Positions 1-13,442 of a stretch of 48,307 bases of DNA are shown piece by piece. The position numbers were made by a program, and so were the translations under genes. The DNA lies in the NCBI GenBank assembly GCA_943704525.1, contig CALSCQ010000008.1, positions 1 to 48,307 on the forward strand, given 5' to 3'. The number at the start of each line of letters is the position of its first letter. Within the stretch, counting starts at the first letter, position 1. The stretch is from Pigoraptor vietnamica (taxonomy: Eukaryota > Opisthokonta > Filasterea). The notes beneath the pieces were generated by a model that worked only from the letters and a program-made list of their open reading frames with translations, had not been told where the DNA came from and searched no databases.

Positions 1-183
1 TGCCGCCCGGATTGATAATTGGCTGAAAAAGAGCGCTTCGGCTGTTGGCTTAGGACAGCAGTCGTATTGTGTGGATAGGTTCTCTTTACGAGCTCAGGAC
101 ATCCGAAAGTTTGGTCGTCCGTGATATGTCGATTATCTTGTGCATCTCGGTGAGATCGTACTTTGTTTGGAAGTTCCTTGATA

Positions 184-191
184 TATATAAA
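184..191 (+). promoter_or_regulatory. TATA-like box TATATAAA
   Basis: TATATAAA followed by AGG. No downstream gene is recognised within 1.5 kb, and the reverse strand also reads TATATATA, so direction is uncertain. It could serve a gene to the left of the window. Confidence 0.35.
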
Positions 192-330
192 GGCTCTCCC
201 TTCGTAGCTTTTGCGACATGAGTATGTGCAGCCAGCCGAGTGCGCAGCTTTGCGCGGCTCGCGAAACTGACGCTTGTTGTTGCGGCATTTGGCGCTGACC
301 GGCAAGTGGCGTGCACGCTGCAGCTAGCCG

Positions 331-332
<2 letters not shown>

Positions 333-409
<77 letters not shown>

Positions 410-505
410 GTGTGTGTGTGTGTGTGTATGTATGTGTGTGTGTGTGTGTGTTGTGTGTGTGTGTGTGTGCGTATGTGTATGTGTGTATGTGTGCGTATGT
501 GTGTG

Positions 506-537
<32 letters not shown>

Positions 538-556
538 TTGTATGTGTTGTGCGTTG
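333..556. repeat. (GT)n microsatellite, imperfect
   Basis: About 220 bp of almost pure GT dinucleotide, broken by GC, AT and single-T interruptions. It is the longest intergenic GT tract in the window and explains the artificial Cys-Val and Thr-His frames here. Confidence 0.95.
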
Positions 557-1080
557 TGAGCTCGTGTGCGCGTGCACGTGCGGTGTGCGGAGAAGGGTCG
601 CCCGGAACTCCGAAGTTCATTGCCGGATCAATGCATCATGCTCATATGCATGTGCACTTGCGTTTTCAACTCGGCTTTTGCCAGCCGCCGGATGAACATA
701 CATGAACTACGGCCCCTGGAAAGAAGGCTGTTGCGCTGCCTATCACCGTCTGCCTTGCACGCCGTGAGCTCCGGCACAGTAAATTATCGATGCTTGGCAG
801 CCGTGCACTGCCAGTTCGCTTGTTCCACTGTTCAGTCAATTATTGTGCCGCCGGCAACGGCCACGTGTGTCATTTTCCGCACTGCGGTGAGCTGCTCGTC
901 TCGGCGGCACTGACTCATGTACTCTGCCCGTGCGCACTCTTCAGTCGCGCCAGTGGATTGTGAGACAGTGTATGCTCACTCTTGCACACAATTCCAGGCA
1001 TAATACCATACCCGAGTGCACTACAACGACTGCCGAGTTGCCGGCGTTCCAAGCTTAAGGTTGACGGGGTCGGCGATTTA

Positions 1081-1668
1081 GGAATGTCGTATCGGGCATG
1101 TCACGTGAGGTCCGACAATGTAGCGAACGTGACGTCAGGGTGACGTGTTCGTGAGTGATCGGTCGACGGGTGAACGGGGAAGAATTGTTCGGGCGAAGGA
1201 ACGAGACGGTGTCACGACCAATGGGGAGAGCGTCCGAAGCTCAGAGTGTCTGAGGAGCGAGTGTGGCGCTGCGTGCGAAGCAATTGTGTGTGTGCGGTTA
1301 TCGTGTGTGCAGTGTGTGTGCGTGAGTAGCGCTGTGAGTGAACGCGTGGGATGCGAGCGTATATAAGGGCGGCGGTGAAGCGTGGCGTTTGATTTGTACA
1401 ATCGCTGAGAGCTTGTCGTCTTAAACGACTAAGGCAAAGACGTTTATTGTCTGGAGTTTGTGTGCGTAAGGGCGCGTCGCAAAACCTCTTGTGCTACGTG
1501 CTGTTCTTTCCAAGCGCCCAACTCCTGCCTCTCTAGGAGCGACAATCAACGGTGATTCGCCGACTGGTCGCTGCTATTTTTGGTGCCCGTTCTTCCAGCA
1601 CGTGACCAGCCTACCTCGGCGCATTACACCTCTGGTCGGACCTCACGTGACATGCCCGATAACATTCC
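1081..1668. repeat. Inverted repeat pair (about 35-bp arms, 26 bp perfect)
   Basis: The arm at 1091-1116 is the exact reverse complement of 1635-1660. The match extends outward by seven bases (GGAATGT / ACATTCC) after a 2-3 base indel. The arms contain the palindrome TCACGTGA. The 518-bp interior has no coding frame and includes a TATA-like box. It could be a MITE-like element with terminal inverted repeats or duplicated regulatory DNA. I see no clear target-site duplication. Confidence 0.7.
1360..1367 (+). promoter_or_regulatory. TATA-like box upstream of UTP23
   Basis: TATATAAG lies 432 bp upstream of the UTP23 start. It would imply a leader of about 400 nt or a leader intron. It sits inside the interval bounded by the inverted repeat arms. 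Confidence 0.4.
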
Positions 1669-1704
1669 ATGACGTCACGCTGCGTCTCCGCCAGTAGACA
1701 CGTG
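1599..1704. promoter_or_regulatory. E-box cluster (three CACGTG) upstream of UTP23
   Basis: CACGTG occurs at 1599-1604, 1644-1649 and 1699-1704, 88-193 bp upstream of the UTP23 start, with a TGACGTCA palindrome at 1670-1677. E-boxes of this type are bound by bHLH-zip factors such as Myc/Max, which control ribosome-biogenesis genes in animals. Binding here is inference. Confidence 0.4.
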
Positions 1705-1791
1705 CAAGCCATCCAACACAGCGCAGAAAACACGTAGGGACGAGAGAGGTTTTCCCTGTACGCCGTGTTAGGGGGTCGACCCGCTGCAAAA

Positions 1792-3540
1792 ATGAAGGTC
1801 ACGCGGCAGAAGCACGCGAGGAAAATTCTGAACTTTTTCAGGAACAAATATGGGATGCGCGAGCCATACCAAGTTATTGGTGCGTATCAACTCGAACGTG
1901 TGCGCGTGTGTGTGCGTGTGTGTGTGCGTCTGTGTGCGTGTGTGTATGCGTGTGGGTGCGCGTGTGTGTGCGTGTGTGTGCGTGTGTGTGTGCGTGTCTT
2001 GTGTGGGGGTGTCTATGCGCGTGTGTGTGCGTGTGGGTGGGTGTGGGTGGGTGTCTGTGTGGGTATGTGGGTGTGGGTGTGCGGGTGTGTACGTGTGTGT
2101 GTGTGCACGCGTGTGTGTGTGCGTGCGTATGGGGCGCCCGTGTGTATAGGTGAATGACTGATGCAGCGCACGGGTGAATAACTCTTGACGCTTTCTGAGT
2201 GCGGCGCACGCGGCGCGTGTGCGTGCGAATACCCTTCGCCTCGTGCTGATTGACTTGCGTTTTCTGTTGTAGTGGACGGGACCTTCTGTTACGCGGCCCT
2301 CGAGTGTCGCATTCACATCAAGGAACAGATGCCGGCGTACCTTGGCGCGCCCGTGAAGCTCATGACCACGTCGTGCGTGCTCGAAGAACTGCGGGCGCTC
2401 GGAGACACCTTTCTGGGCGCGTCGCTGATTGCGAGGAAGTACGAGATGCGCCGCTGCAAGCACGGGAAGCGCCCCGTTCCGGCCGCGGAGTGCATCTTGA
2501 GCATAATTGGTGCGTGTGGGTCGTGTGTAGTTGTTGTTGGGCACGCGCTGTCGTCCGGTGTGCGTGTACGCCCCTCGCTGACGATGGGCGCTGGTCTAAT
2601 GCAGGTAAAGAGAACAAGGACCGGTACTGCGTGGCGACCCAAGACGGCGAGCTCAAGGCGGAATTGAGAAAGGTCCCAGGTGCGCGTGGTGTGATAATGG
2701 GGTGATTGCAATGCCCCCTTTTGTTGCGTGCGCGCGTATGAGTGCTCCTGCGCGTGACACGCGGCCTTGCGTTAGTGCGAATGCGCCACCGAATGCTCAG
2801 TTCTTGTGTTCTCAAATGTCCTCTTGTCGCCCTAGCTAGACCTTTTGCGCCCATTCGCAACGCCGACTTCCTCCTTACCGAATGTCCGGCACGCACGCAC
2901 GATTGTCTCTGACGCCGGCACTCGTCTTCGTGACAGGTGTTCCCATCATGTACATCAACTATAACTGCATTGTGTTGGAGCACGTCTCGGAGGAATCGCA
3001 GCAGCACAGTCGCATGGTAAGTCGCGGGCTTGTGGGCCAACTTGAGGGGCTTCACCGCACATCTCGTGTTGCATGGCTCACTCTGCGTGCAATCGTCTCC
3101 GTTTGCAGATTGATGCCGCAAAGGTGCTTCCGTCGTCGCAGGACCGCGTTGCATTTGCGGTCAAGCGAAAGGCATCGGAGATGGTTTGTGTCACCGTACC
3201 GTCTGCTTTGCCTATCTCGTGAACCGTTGTCCCTCAAGTTGCATGTAATTGCGCTGGGATTTTTTTTTTTGATTTTTTTAGTGGTTGCTGTTGTGCGCCC
3301 TTTGCGATGCGTTCACGTTGTTGGGCGTTTGCGCCGATTTTTTCTAACGGTTGTCTAATGTGTGAACAGGAGGACGGAGAGCCGGCCCAAAAGCCGCCGC
3401 CGAAGCGGAAAAAGGCCGCCGCGCCGAACCCACTCTCGTGCAAGAAGAAGGTGAAGGTGCCCAAGGCGCCCTTGCGACGGCCCAAGAAGAGCAACGTCGC
3501 CAGTGCCAACGGAGAGACAACATCTGCAGGGGAGACGTAA
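1792..3540 (+). CDS. UTP23: rRNA-processing protein UTP23 (PIN-domain, SSU processome)
   Basis: Six exons: 1792-1879, 2273-2509, 2605-2679, 2937-3016, 3109-3183, 3370-3540, giving 241 aa, close to the usual 250. The start [13 protein letters not shown] and the motif around VDGTFC (residues 30-35) are typical of UTP23. The family acts in the nucleolus in 18S rRNA maturation and snR30/U17 release. The PIN-like fold retains D31 and D122 (ATQDGELK). C64, C91, H93 and C103 are candidate zinc-finger ligands. The tail is Lys/Pro-rich and basic, as expected for RNA binding. Intron 1 (393 bp) contains a GT microsatellite at 1898-2133. The first ATG is taken as start because homology begins there. Confidence 0.93.
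1898..2133. repeat. GT-rich microsatellite in UTP23 intron 1
   Basis: Imperfect GT/GC/GG-rich simple sequence fills most of intron 1 of UTP23. GT is on the sense strand. Confidence 0.9.
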
Positions 3541-5710
3541 TGAACGACTGTGCTGTCATTGTAATTTTGCAGGGGCGTGACTGTGCGTCGGCGAAAAGGT
3601 CTCTCGTCTGACAGTCGAGCTCGATAGTGTTGGATATATATTATCTATACCTCAACAGCTTCGTCCTCGTCTCTTATTTCTTTTCTTCTTTTTTATTTGG
3701 CCGGGAAGGGGGGGGGGGGGGTTCGTTTATGGACGATTGCCGTTTGCGCCAAGTTTGGGCCGCGCGTTTGGAAATCGATGCCGCCAGCCTCAGAGCTCTG
3801 GGCACTCGGTCGGTCGGGCTGTTGTGGTCGTTAATTTTCCCTGACGGTCGCGTAGCCACAATTCGGTTACTGCACATGACTCCCCTCTGGCTTCAATTTC
3901 GCTGTTCTCGCCTGTCGCCGCAGGGTGCTTTCTGCTAAATACTCTCGGATGGGTTGACTTCGCCTGCCTGACAGTCAACTTACACTTGGTCTGACGGATC
4001 AGTGGCAAGTGTCCCTGCGCCACAGTCAGTGATGTAGAACCCCTTCACGGGACGAAGGCGCGGCCGTGACCGGTTGGCCGTCGGAGTCCGTGCAACAACT
4101 ATTCTCCCAGCCTGTAACCACTCGCTCGCACGACAAACGCAAAGCGACTGCGACATCGGTCACCTTTTGCGACTCAAGGGCCTCATTTTTTTGGTCAGTG
4201 ACAGGGGAGAGATGCAGCTGCCGGCGCCGGCTTCGGCCACTTCCCGAACCGGACGTGCCGTGGGCGCTCGGCTGGCGGGCTGGCGACTGACAAATGAAGC
4301 CTAACAATTGGACACATACAATCATTACCACTCCAGCTATAGTCACCCGGAAAATAATCATTTCACCCGTCCAGTCAAGCACTATTTTTGCATGTCAATA
4401 TGAATAATCATTTTCGCTCGCCTGGGACAAGCACAACCGACCCTGTCCGTAGACTAACATGGTTGCCGATTCGGATACTGAGTGCGGCCACCGACGGGGC
4501 GTGGCACGAAAGGTAGTCACGGCCAAGACAAAGTCGCGCAAGTTTAGTTCAGGGCCATAATTCGAATACAAACACAGGCCGAACACACCGCGCAGCAAAG
4601 CAATGTTTTCGAGAAAACAGCCGAATGCTGCTGAAACTCGGACCAGACGAGTGGAGAAATCATTCATACCGACGGAGGTGACGGAGAGCCAATTAGACTT
4701 AATAGTCCAGAAAAGACCCGAGAGTTAACACTTCACAGAAGTGAAAGACCGTCAGTTTGTCCGTCGCCCCGCAAGAATAGGGAACCGAGAGGGGAAGTGC
4801 AACAAGAAATTCAACGCCCCCGTGCACGGTTAGTCTCGCCAAGCACGAGAACAAACGAGAGGAATCAAGTGAGGTAAACTTACAATAGCCGTCGCCGGAC
4901 ATCAAGTGACACTGTTAGTAGCCGGCGCCGACGGAGAAGCAAGTGCCTCGGGCCGGCCGAACAACTGAAGGCGAAAATAATACTGCCGGCAGAGACTGGC
5001 CGACCCACTCGAGCCCAATCGGATGCCGGCACAAATGAAAAAAAAAAGGGCATATGCGAACGGAGAAATTAAAGACACTCGGTAAAAGTATGGGTAGGGC
5101 GGCCGGCCACACCGCCAGTCTGTAGTCGGCGGAATGATCGGCGCCGGGCGAATGGAACCCGCGCGTCGCGGCAAGCCGCCAACAGCCTCGCCTGCCACAC
5201 AAAGGCAGCAGACCCATTAAACACACAGGCAGCACCAAAAGGACAGGAAAGCGACCCACTGCCCGTCGACACAAAGCCCACAGTCGGACTACTGGCCTGC
5301 CCGGAGCTGAGTGTCCGTAAGGCGATTGTAGAGAAACAGCGCGTGCGGTCACACATCGCCAGATGGGATTTTCACCGCAAGCCGCAAAGGAACAATAGAG
5401 AGTCTGCCAGTCGACGCAAGGCAACCCGCCGCAGCGATAATTAAACAAGCAGACACCAATGCGTGTACTGTGCGTCAGTAATGTGGAAGGTGACTGTGAT
5501 CCGTCTCACACTGGTTCAGGAGGAACTCAACTCGCGCAAACAAACACGCTTGTCAAGCACCTCATTCTGTTACTGACAAAAGATGAACGAACGGCACATA
5601 CACAGCACACGCACGGCAAGCATATGCGCACACGTGCACACACACTGACCACTGACGCATTACTGACGCACTACGCACGCACACTTCAGTGTCGCACATG
5701 GAACCGACAC

Positions 5711-6030
5711 ACTGGCAGATGAATTGAAACACAAACACTGGGTTCGAAACAGCAGCACACAAACGTGCATTGCATGCATGCTCACACGTGCACACACCAT
5801 GCACACAACACGGCCGGCATGTACACTTGGGCTGAGACATACGTATGCAACACCCTGCACAGTGGCAGATGAATTGAAACACAAACGCAGCACACAAACG
5901 TGCGCATTGCATGCATGCTCACACGTGCACACACCATGCACACATCACGGGCACTTGCGCTGAGACATACGTATGCCACACTTTGCACACACAGTGGCAG
6001 AAGAATACAAACACAACACAGGTTCAGAAG
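5711..6030. repeat. Tandem direct repeat, about 130-150 bp unit, 2.2 copies
   Basis: Copy 1 is 5711-5860, copy 2 is 5861-5992, and a degenerate start of copy 3 runs 5993-6030. Each copy begins with (C/G)TGGCAGATGAATTG and carries ACGTGCACACACCATGCACAC and GAGACATACGTATGC blocks. Copy 2 lacks some bases present in copy 1. Each full copy contains a CACGTG. Confidence 0.85.
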
Positions 6031-6728
6031 AAGAACGTGGGTCCATCAATGACCAAGTACGATGCCTTATAAACAATTACACGGTGTGTCCGGCAATGTC
6101 ACCACACTGTCAAAGTTTGTTTGAAGAAGGTCAAGCGACAGCCCAAAATTAGTCACAACGGCGGCGCAGAGCATACCGCGAAGGGTATTTCCCCGGCGGG
6201 AAACAGCGTGCACGGGAACCCATGTTCCCACTCTCGGCGACAGCGGCACGGCTGTGGCATGCGTGCAGCGAGAAGCGTGCATGCAGCGGGAAGAGTGTGG
6301 GAAAGAAGCGTGGGAGCTCTCGCACACGCGGCGTTGCACACACACGGCGACCCGTGCGAACATGTCCTGTCGCAGACTCTGCAAGAGCTGTGTTTTGATT
6401 GGCTGTCGGCCCAAGCAGCTGCCGGCCTATTTTTGGGCGCGGCTCAAGAGCCGTCTACAAATAGCAATACGGACAACCAATAAGGACATATATGGAAATC
6501 GCTCGCTCAAAATATTCTATTAATAAACATATTCCGTGCCAAGAAAGGCAATCAGCGGCGTGACACGATTTTGGGAGCCGGTGTGTGCATGCCAGCACAG
6601 CCCGGCTTCGGAACACGATGCACGCGCACGCAGTCTCAGGGTATTCCCGGATACTGCCAGCGTCCACGCCGGCGCTCGCACGTCCCCCTTTCCCACGCCA
6701 CGGGCGGATGCGCATCGCATTCGTTCTT

Positions 6729-6735
6729 ATAAAAC
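6729..6735 (+). promoter_or_regulatory. TATA box TATAAAA of the KLF/SP-like gene
   Basis: TATAAAA lies 171-177 bp upstream of the ATG at 6906. It argues that the longer open frame starting at 6585 is not translated from its first ATG. Confidence 0.6.
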
Positions 6736-6905
6736 AGAATCGTCGACGCTGGCCACCAGTCCTCCAACCACAGTCGTTTCCGCCAGCCCCAACAAGCAAC
6801 AGCAAGAGGTTATCTGCCTCGCAGCGCAACACTACAGCGCACCGGCGCTCACGCACTCACACGTACGTTGCCATTCACACCCCCTTCTGGTCGGTGTGCG
6901 TCTTG

Positions 6906-8009
6906 ATGATGCTCTCTAGCGACTCGTTTGACTTCAGCGCCGAATCACTCAACGGTATCCTCGGGTGTGTCGTAGACGCCACAAAGTTCGACGGCAGTGT
7001 CCCCGACATCGAGTTTGACGCATTCCTCGACGAATCGAGCGAGATCGAGTCGATCGCGTCCGAGCTGAAGCAGGAGATTGACGTTATGGACATTGACGGC
7101 AGCGCAGTGCCCACCGTCCGCACGAGCCAGAGCTTCCCCGAGCTCTCCGCCGTCGACGTCGAGTTTGCGCTGCAGGACATCCCCGACGTCTCCGCGCTCG
7201 ACACAGTGTCGCGCACGTCCTCCGGCGACGCGTACGTGCCCGCCGTGAAGCGCGAGTACGAGGAGCTGCAGGCCGAGAATGAGCGGCTCGCGCGCGAGAC
7301 GGACCTCATGATCTCGATGATACTCGAGGAGACGCGCAGCATCCAAAAGATGATGCAGGCCGACGCGACCCAGCGCTCGACGCTCTTCGGCGGTCCGCTC
7401 ACGCAGACGCGCCTCCACAACGCGCGCCCCGCGGCGCTGTCCATCTCTCCCGCGATGCTTGCCACGGGCTTCCAGACGTCGCCGACGGCCAGCTCGGCGT
7501 GCAGCAGCCCCGCGAGCCTGCCCTCGGCCACTTCGACACCGCGCGACAACAAGCGCAAGCGCGCCGCGACGACGGATGACGACGACGACCAGCGCGAGTT
7601 CTGCTGCAACTACCCCGGGTGCGAGAAGCGGTACGGCAAGAGCTCCCACCTCAAGGCGCACATGCGCAGCCACACGGGCGAGCGCCCCTACGTGTGCAAC
7701 TGGGCCGGGTGCGGCGAGTGCTTCGTGCGCTCCGACGAGCTGAGCCGCCACCGCCGCAAGCACTCGGGCGTCAAGCCGTTCACGTGCAGCATCTGCAACA
7801 AGAGCTTCACGCGCTCGGACCACCTCAGCTCGCACCGCAAGCGCCACGTCGTCAAGCTCGCCGAGGACGTCGACGCGCAGAAGAAGCGCCGCGGCCGCCG
7901 CTCGCACCTCGCGCTCATCGTCCCGAAAAACAACCCCGCCGCCCTCCGCGAGACGCTGGCCCGCCTGGGGCAGCCCGTGCCCGAGAACATGCGCCACCTG
8001 CTCAAGTGA
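6906..8009 (+). CDS. KLF/SP-family three-finger C2H2 transcription factor
   Basis: A single exon of 367 aa. Three C-terminal C2H2 fingers have exactly the KLF/SP arrangement: C234-C239-H252-H256, C264-C269-H282-H286 and C294-C297-H310-H314, with linkers TGERPY and SGVKPF. Contact helices [15 protein letters not shown] and RSDHLSS match the family that binds GC/CACCC boxes. Residues 1-100 are acidic (possible activation region). A heptad-like [13 protein letters not shown] segment follows, then a Ser/Thr/Pro stretch and a basic KRKR patch before the fingers. The start is placed at ATGATG 6906 because of the TATA box at 6729, although the frame is open back to 6585. Which KLF/SP paralogue group it belongs to cannot be judged. 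Confidence 0.9.
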   Translation: MMLSSDSFDFSAESLNGILGCVVDATKFDGSVPDIEFDAFLDESSEIESIASELKQEIDVMDIDGSAVPTVRTSQSFPELSAVDVEFALQDIPDVSALDTVSRTSSGDAYVPAVKREYEELQAENERLARETDLMISMILEETRSIQKMMQADATQRSTLFGGPLTQTRLHNARPAALSISPAMLATGFQTSPTASSACSSPASLPSATSTPRDNKRKRAATTDDDDDQREFCCNYPGCEKRYGKSSHLKAHMRSHTGERPYVCNWAGCGECFVRSDELSRHRRKHSGVKPFTCSICNKSFTRSDHLSSHRKRHVVKLAEDVDAQKKRRGRRSHLALIVPKNNPAALRETLARLGQPVPENMRHLLK

Positions 8010-8757
8010 GCCTAAGTAGCCGGCCCACATGGCCCGCTACTTCGACGACGGCGCGACCGATTTGCGCCGGATGCTTCTGTACAGATCGCCTTCGGAATTG
8101 CGTACTGCGCGTGAGCGTATTTGCGTGCCCTCCCAAGAGTGCCTGGAGCACGATTCTCCCAGAGTCCGCGCCGCCGGTCGGCTGGGCTCGGGAAGAAGGA
8201 CACATAAAAAAAGAAAGATTGAAAAAAAAGCTCTCCGTTTCATTCAATGGGACAAAGCGAACGAATGACCAATGTGTGCTTGCTCAAAGGGTGTCGCTTG
8301 AAGAGAGGCAGCTCAGAGGGCAAATCAATACGAAAACACGCGCGCACACAGCACGCACGCGCAAAGACTCAAAGGCACGGCAAAGATTCAAAGATTCACA
8401 GGACATAGGCGTGTGCGTGCGTATACTTGCACACACGCACACATCCATACCCATACACAAGCACATGCATGCAATACAATACACACAGACACCCCCTTCT
8501 CTCTCCTCTCCACGCCCTCACTTGCCCAACAATCATCGCGGGACGTTGCCACTTCTTGTTTCATATAGTGAACACAAGCCCGTGGCAATTAATTTGACAC
8601 AGAGTGAAACGCGTGTGATGTGCAGCCCATTTTCAAATCAGGCACCTCGGGCGGCACGTGGGTTTGCATCGGCTTGACCGCGTACTCTTTTCAATTGAGC
8701 ACGCGCATCTCATGAACGGCCCTTCTGCCACTTTGCCGCGCACTTTCAAAGACAACC
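8010..8757. other. Intergenic: KLF/SP-like 3' flank and IDH3A upstream region
   Basis: No coding exon seen. It has A-rich runs near 8205-8230, a CA-rich simple stretch at 8340-8490 and a 15-base word at 8243-8257 that recurs downstream of IDH3A. CACGTG lies at about 8655, near the IDH3A start. Confidence 0.55.
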
Positions 8758-11336
<2,579 letters not shown>

Positions 11337-11628
11337 GCTGGCGACACCAGCTGCGTCGCTGTTTGGCCGCGTCGTGTATGTTTTGTGTGTTTCCTTTGTA
11401 CGGTTGGAGGGGATGTGCGGCGGCCGGGTGCCGTCGCGAGTATGGCGCACACTGTGTATGCGTCGCCCTCCGCGTGATGAACTGGTGCGGTATGCAAGCG
11501 CCTTGAAATCGAACGGCCGCGATTGTTCAATGGGACAAAGGCAGATCCATGCGGCAGGCAGATAGCCGTTGGGAGTGTGCCAGGCGCGCCTTTCATCGTA
11601 CTGTTTATGCGGCCTGCTGCACGCGCCT

Positions 11629-13409
11629 TTACGCAAGCTTGGCGCGGAGGTTCTTTGCCACGGTGTCGAGGAAGTCGAACGTGTTGAGGTAGTCGCTGCG
11701 CGTCACCCTGCGCGGCGTGATGCGTCAGTATGACGCCAGAATGACGTACGACGCGGAGAACAGGCGGCATCTGAAGCGTGTCTGGAGGCGATGACACGAG
11801 ACACGACAACAGGCACGCGCGGCACCCACTTGTTGCCCAGCACGCAGAGGGCGAGGTCCTTGGTCATTCCGCCGGCATTGACCGTCTCAACGCACACCTT
11901 CTCGAGCGTTTCGGAGAAGCGGACAAGCTCCGCGTTGCCGTCCAGGCGACCGCGGTGCGCCAGGCCGCGCGACCACGCGAAGATCGAGGCGATCGGGTTC
12001 GTCGACGTCTCCTTGCCCTTCATGTGCTCGCGGTAGTGGCGCGTCACCTGCGATGAAGAAGGCCGCGTGAGCCACGGGCGCGCGAGGCTTTGGAGGCAAC
12101 AATTGCGCACGCAGCGAGCAGTTACCGTGCCGTGGGCGGCCTCGGCCTCGATTGTCTTGCCGTCGGGGCAGACGAGAATGGACGTCATAAGACCGAGCGA
12201 GCCGTAGCCTGCACGATGCCAGCACATATACGAGCGCACAGTCAGTCACGCCGAATCACGAAACAAGTCGAAGAACAATCGAGCACATATGCGGCCACGC
12301 ACCCTGCGCAACAATATCCGACTCGACGTCGCCGTCGTAGTTCTTGCAGGCCCACACGAAGGCACCGCTCGATCGCACGGCGTACGCGGCCATGTCGTCA
12401 ATGTTGCGGTGCTCGTACGTGATGCCGGCCTTTTCAAACTTGCCACGGAACTCGCTGCACGGGCGCACGCAAGCAGCGAGGAGAGTGAGTACCCACGAAG
12501 CGGACAAGAGAGACGCAGTTCCGCTATGTGCTGCGATGCGGGCACTCACGCGTTGTAGATGCGCTCAAAGACGTTCTTGAACTGCCCGTCGTAGGCCTTG
12601 AGGATCGTCGACTGCGTGCTGAAGAACAGCGGCCAGTTCTTCTGCAGGGCAAACACAAAGCAGCTGCGCGCAAACTCCTCGATCGACTGCGAAGCACATG
12701 CAATAAGATGAGACGGGCTTCGACACCAGCGACCAGCTCGCACGCGATAGTCCGCTCTTATCCATGCCTGTCAATTCGAGCTCGGCGCCGCAGACAAACG
12801 GGGGCGAAAGACGGCAGATGTAACACACAGGCGGAGCGCGCCTTCAAGGGCATTAACCCAAGAAGCACAACGGAAAACAGACCTCGTCGACGTTGTACAT
12901 GGCGAGGCCGACGCCGGGTCCGCTGAACTCGTGCACCGTCTTGACAATCTTGTTGCCCTTTGCGGGCGTGAAGGAGACCTCCAGGCGGCCGGGGCCAGGC
13001 ACCGCAATGTCCGTGGCACGGTACTGCACACGGGCACGGCTCAGCACGCAGCGCACACACACAATCCACATGCGCTCCTTCACACGCACGCAAACAAGCA
13101 CAGGCGCACGCACAAGTAGAGAGGTCAGCAGCGCACAGCACACGAACCTGGTCGCCAAAGGCGTGGCGGCCGACGACAATCGGGCGCGTCCACGAGGGAA
13201 CGAGGCGCGGGACCTTCTCGCAGATGATGGGCTCGCGGAAGACGGTGCCGCCGAGAATGTTGCGGATTGTGCCGTTGGGCGACTTCCACATCTTGCTCAG
13301 GTTGTACTCTGCGCATTCAGAGCGTCAGGCGCAGAAAAGTGCTCCCTCTCACACACACCCACACACCGAGTCGATGGAGTTCAACCCCTATGACTGCCAC
13401 GAACTGAGA

Positions 13410-13442
<33 letters not shown>

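Larger units (their letters stand above)
1..1791. other. Non-coding region upstream of UTP23
   Basis: No convincing coding exon was found in this stretch. The open frames here are Val/Cys or His/Thr repeats created by the GT microsatellite. It holds a GT tract (about 333-556), TATA-like boxes at 184-191 and 1360-1367, an inverted repeat (1081-1116 with 1635-1668), CRE palindromes at 1130-1137 and 1670-1677, and CACGTG E-boxes at 862, 1102, 1599, 1644 and 1699. A possible 5'UTR intron donor (gtgcgtaag) lies near 1462, so UTP23 transcription may start near 1390. Confidence 0.6.
3541..6905. other. Long non-coding interval between UTP23 and the KLF/SP gene
   Basis: No frame of 60-177 codons here looks like a known protein or joins into a spliced model. 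Contents: a 14-G homopolymer at 3708-3721, recurring CTGACAG/CTGACGG words (near 3607, 3838, 3968, 3992), a CA-rich stretch from about 5590 and a tandem repeat at 5711-6030. An AT-rich patch lies near 6480-6530, and the proximal promoter of the downstream gene has a TATA box at 6729. A non-coding RNA cannot be excluded. Confidence 0.55.

Noticed and set aside
86-705. Frames of alternating Cys-Val or Thr-His around the GT tract
   Set aside because: Translation of a dinucleotide repeat, not a gene.
4915-5448. Open frame of 177 codons on the minus strand
   Set aside because: Trp/Cys/Arg-rich with no recognisable domain, and no spliced extension makes sense. Treated as chance.
5711-6030. Possible CRISPR array
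   Set aside because: The units are about 130-150 bp tandem repeats without short repeat/spacer alternation, and the DNA is nuclear eukaryotic.
6585-6905. N-terminal extension of the KLF/SP-like protein
   Set aside because: The frame is open, but a TATA box at 6729 lies inside it and its sequence looks non-coding. The start was placed at 6906.
6945-8030. Open frame of 361 codons antisense to the KLF/SP-like gene
   Set aside because: Ala/Arg/Leu-rich mirror of GC-rich coding sequence. The zinc-finger frame is unambiguous.
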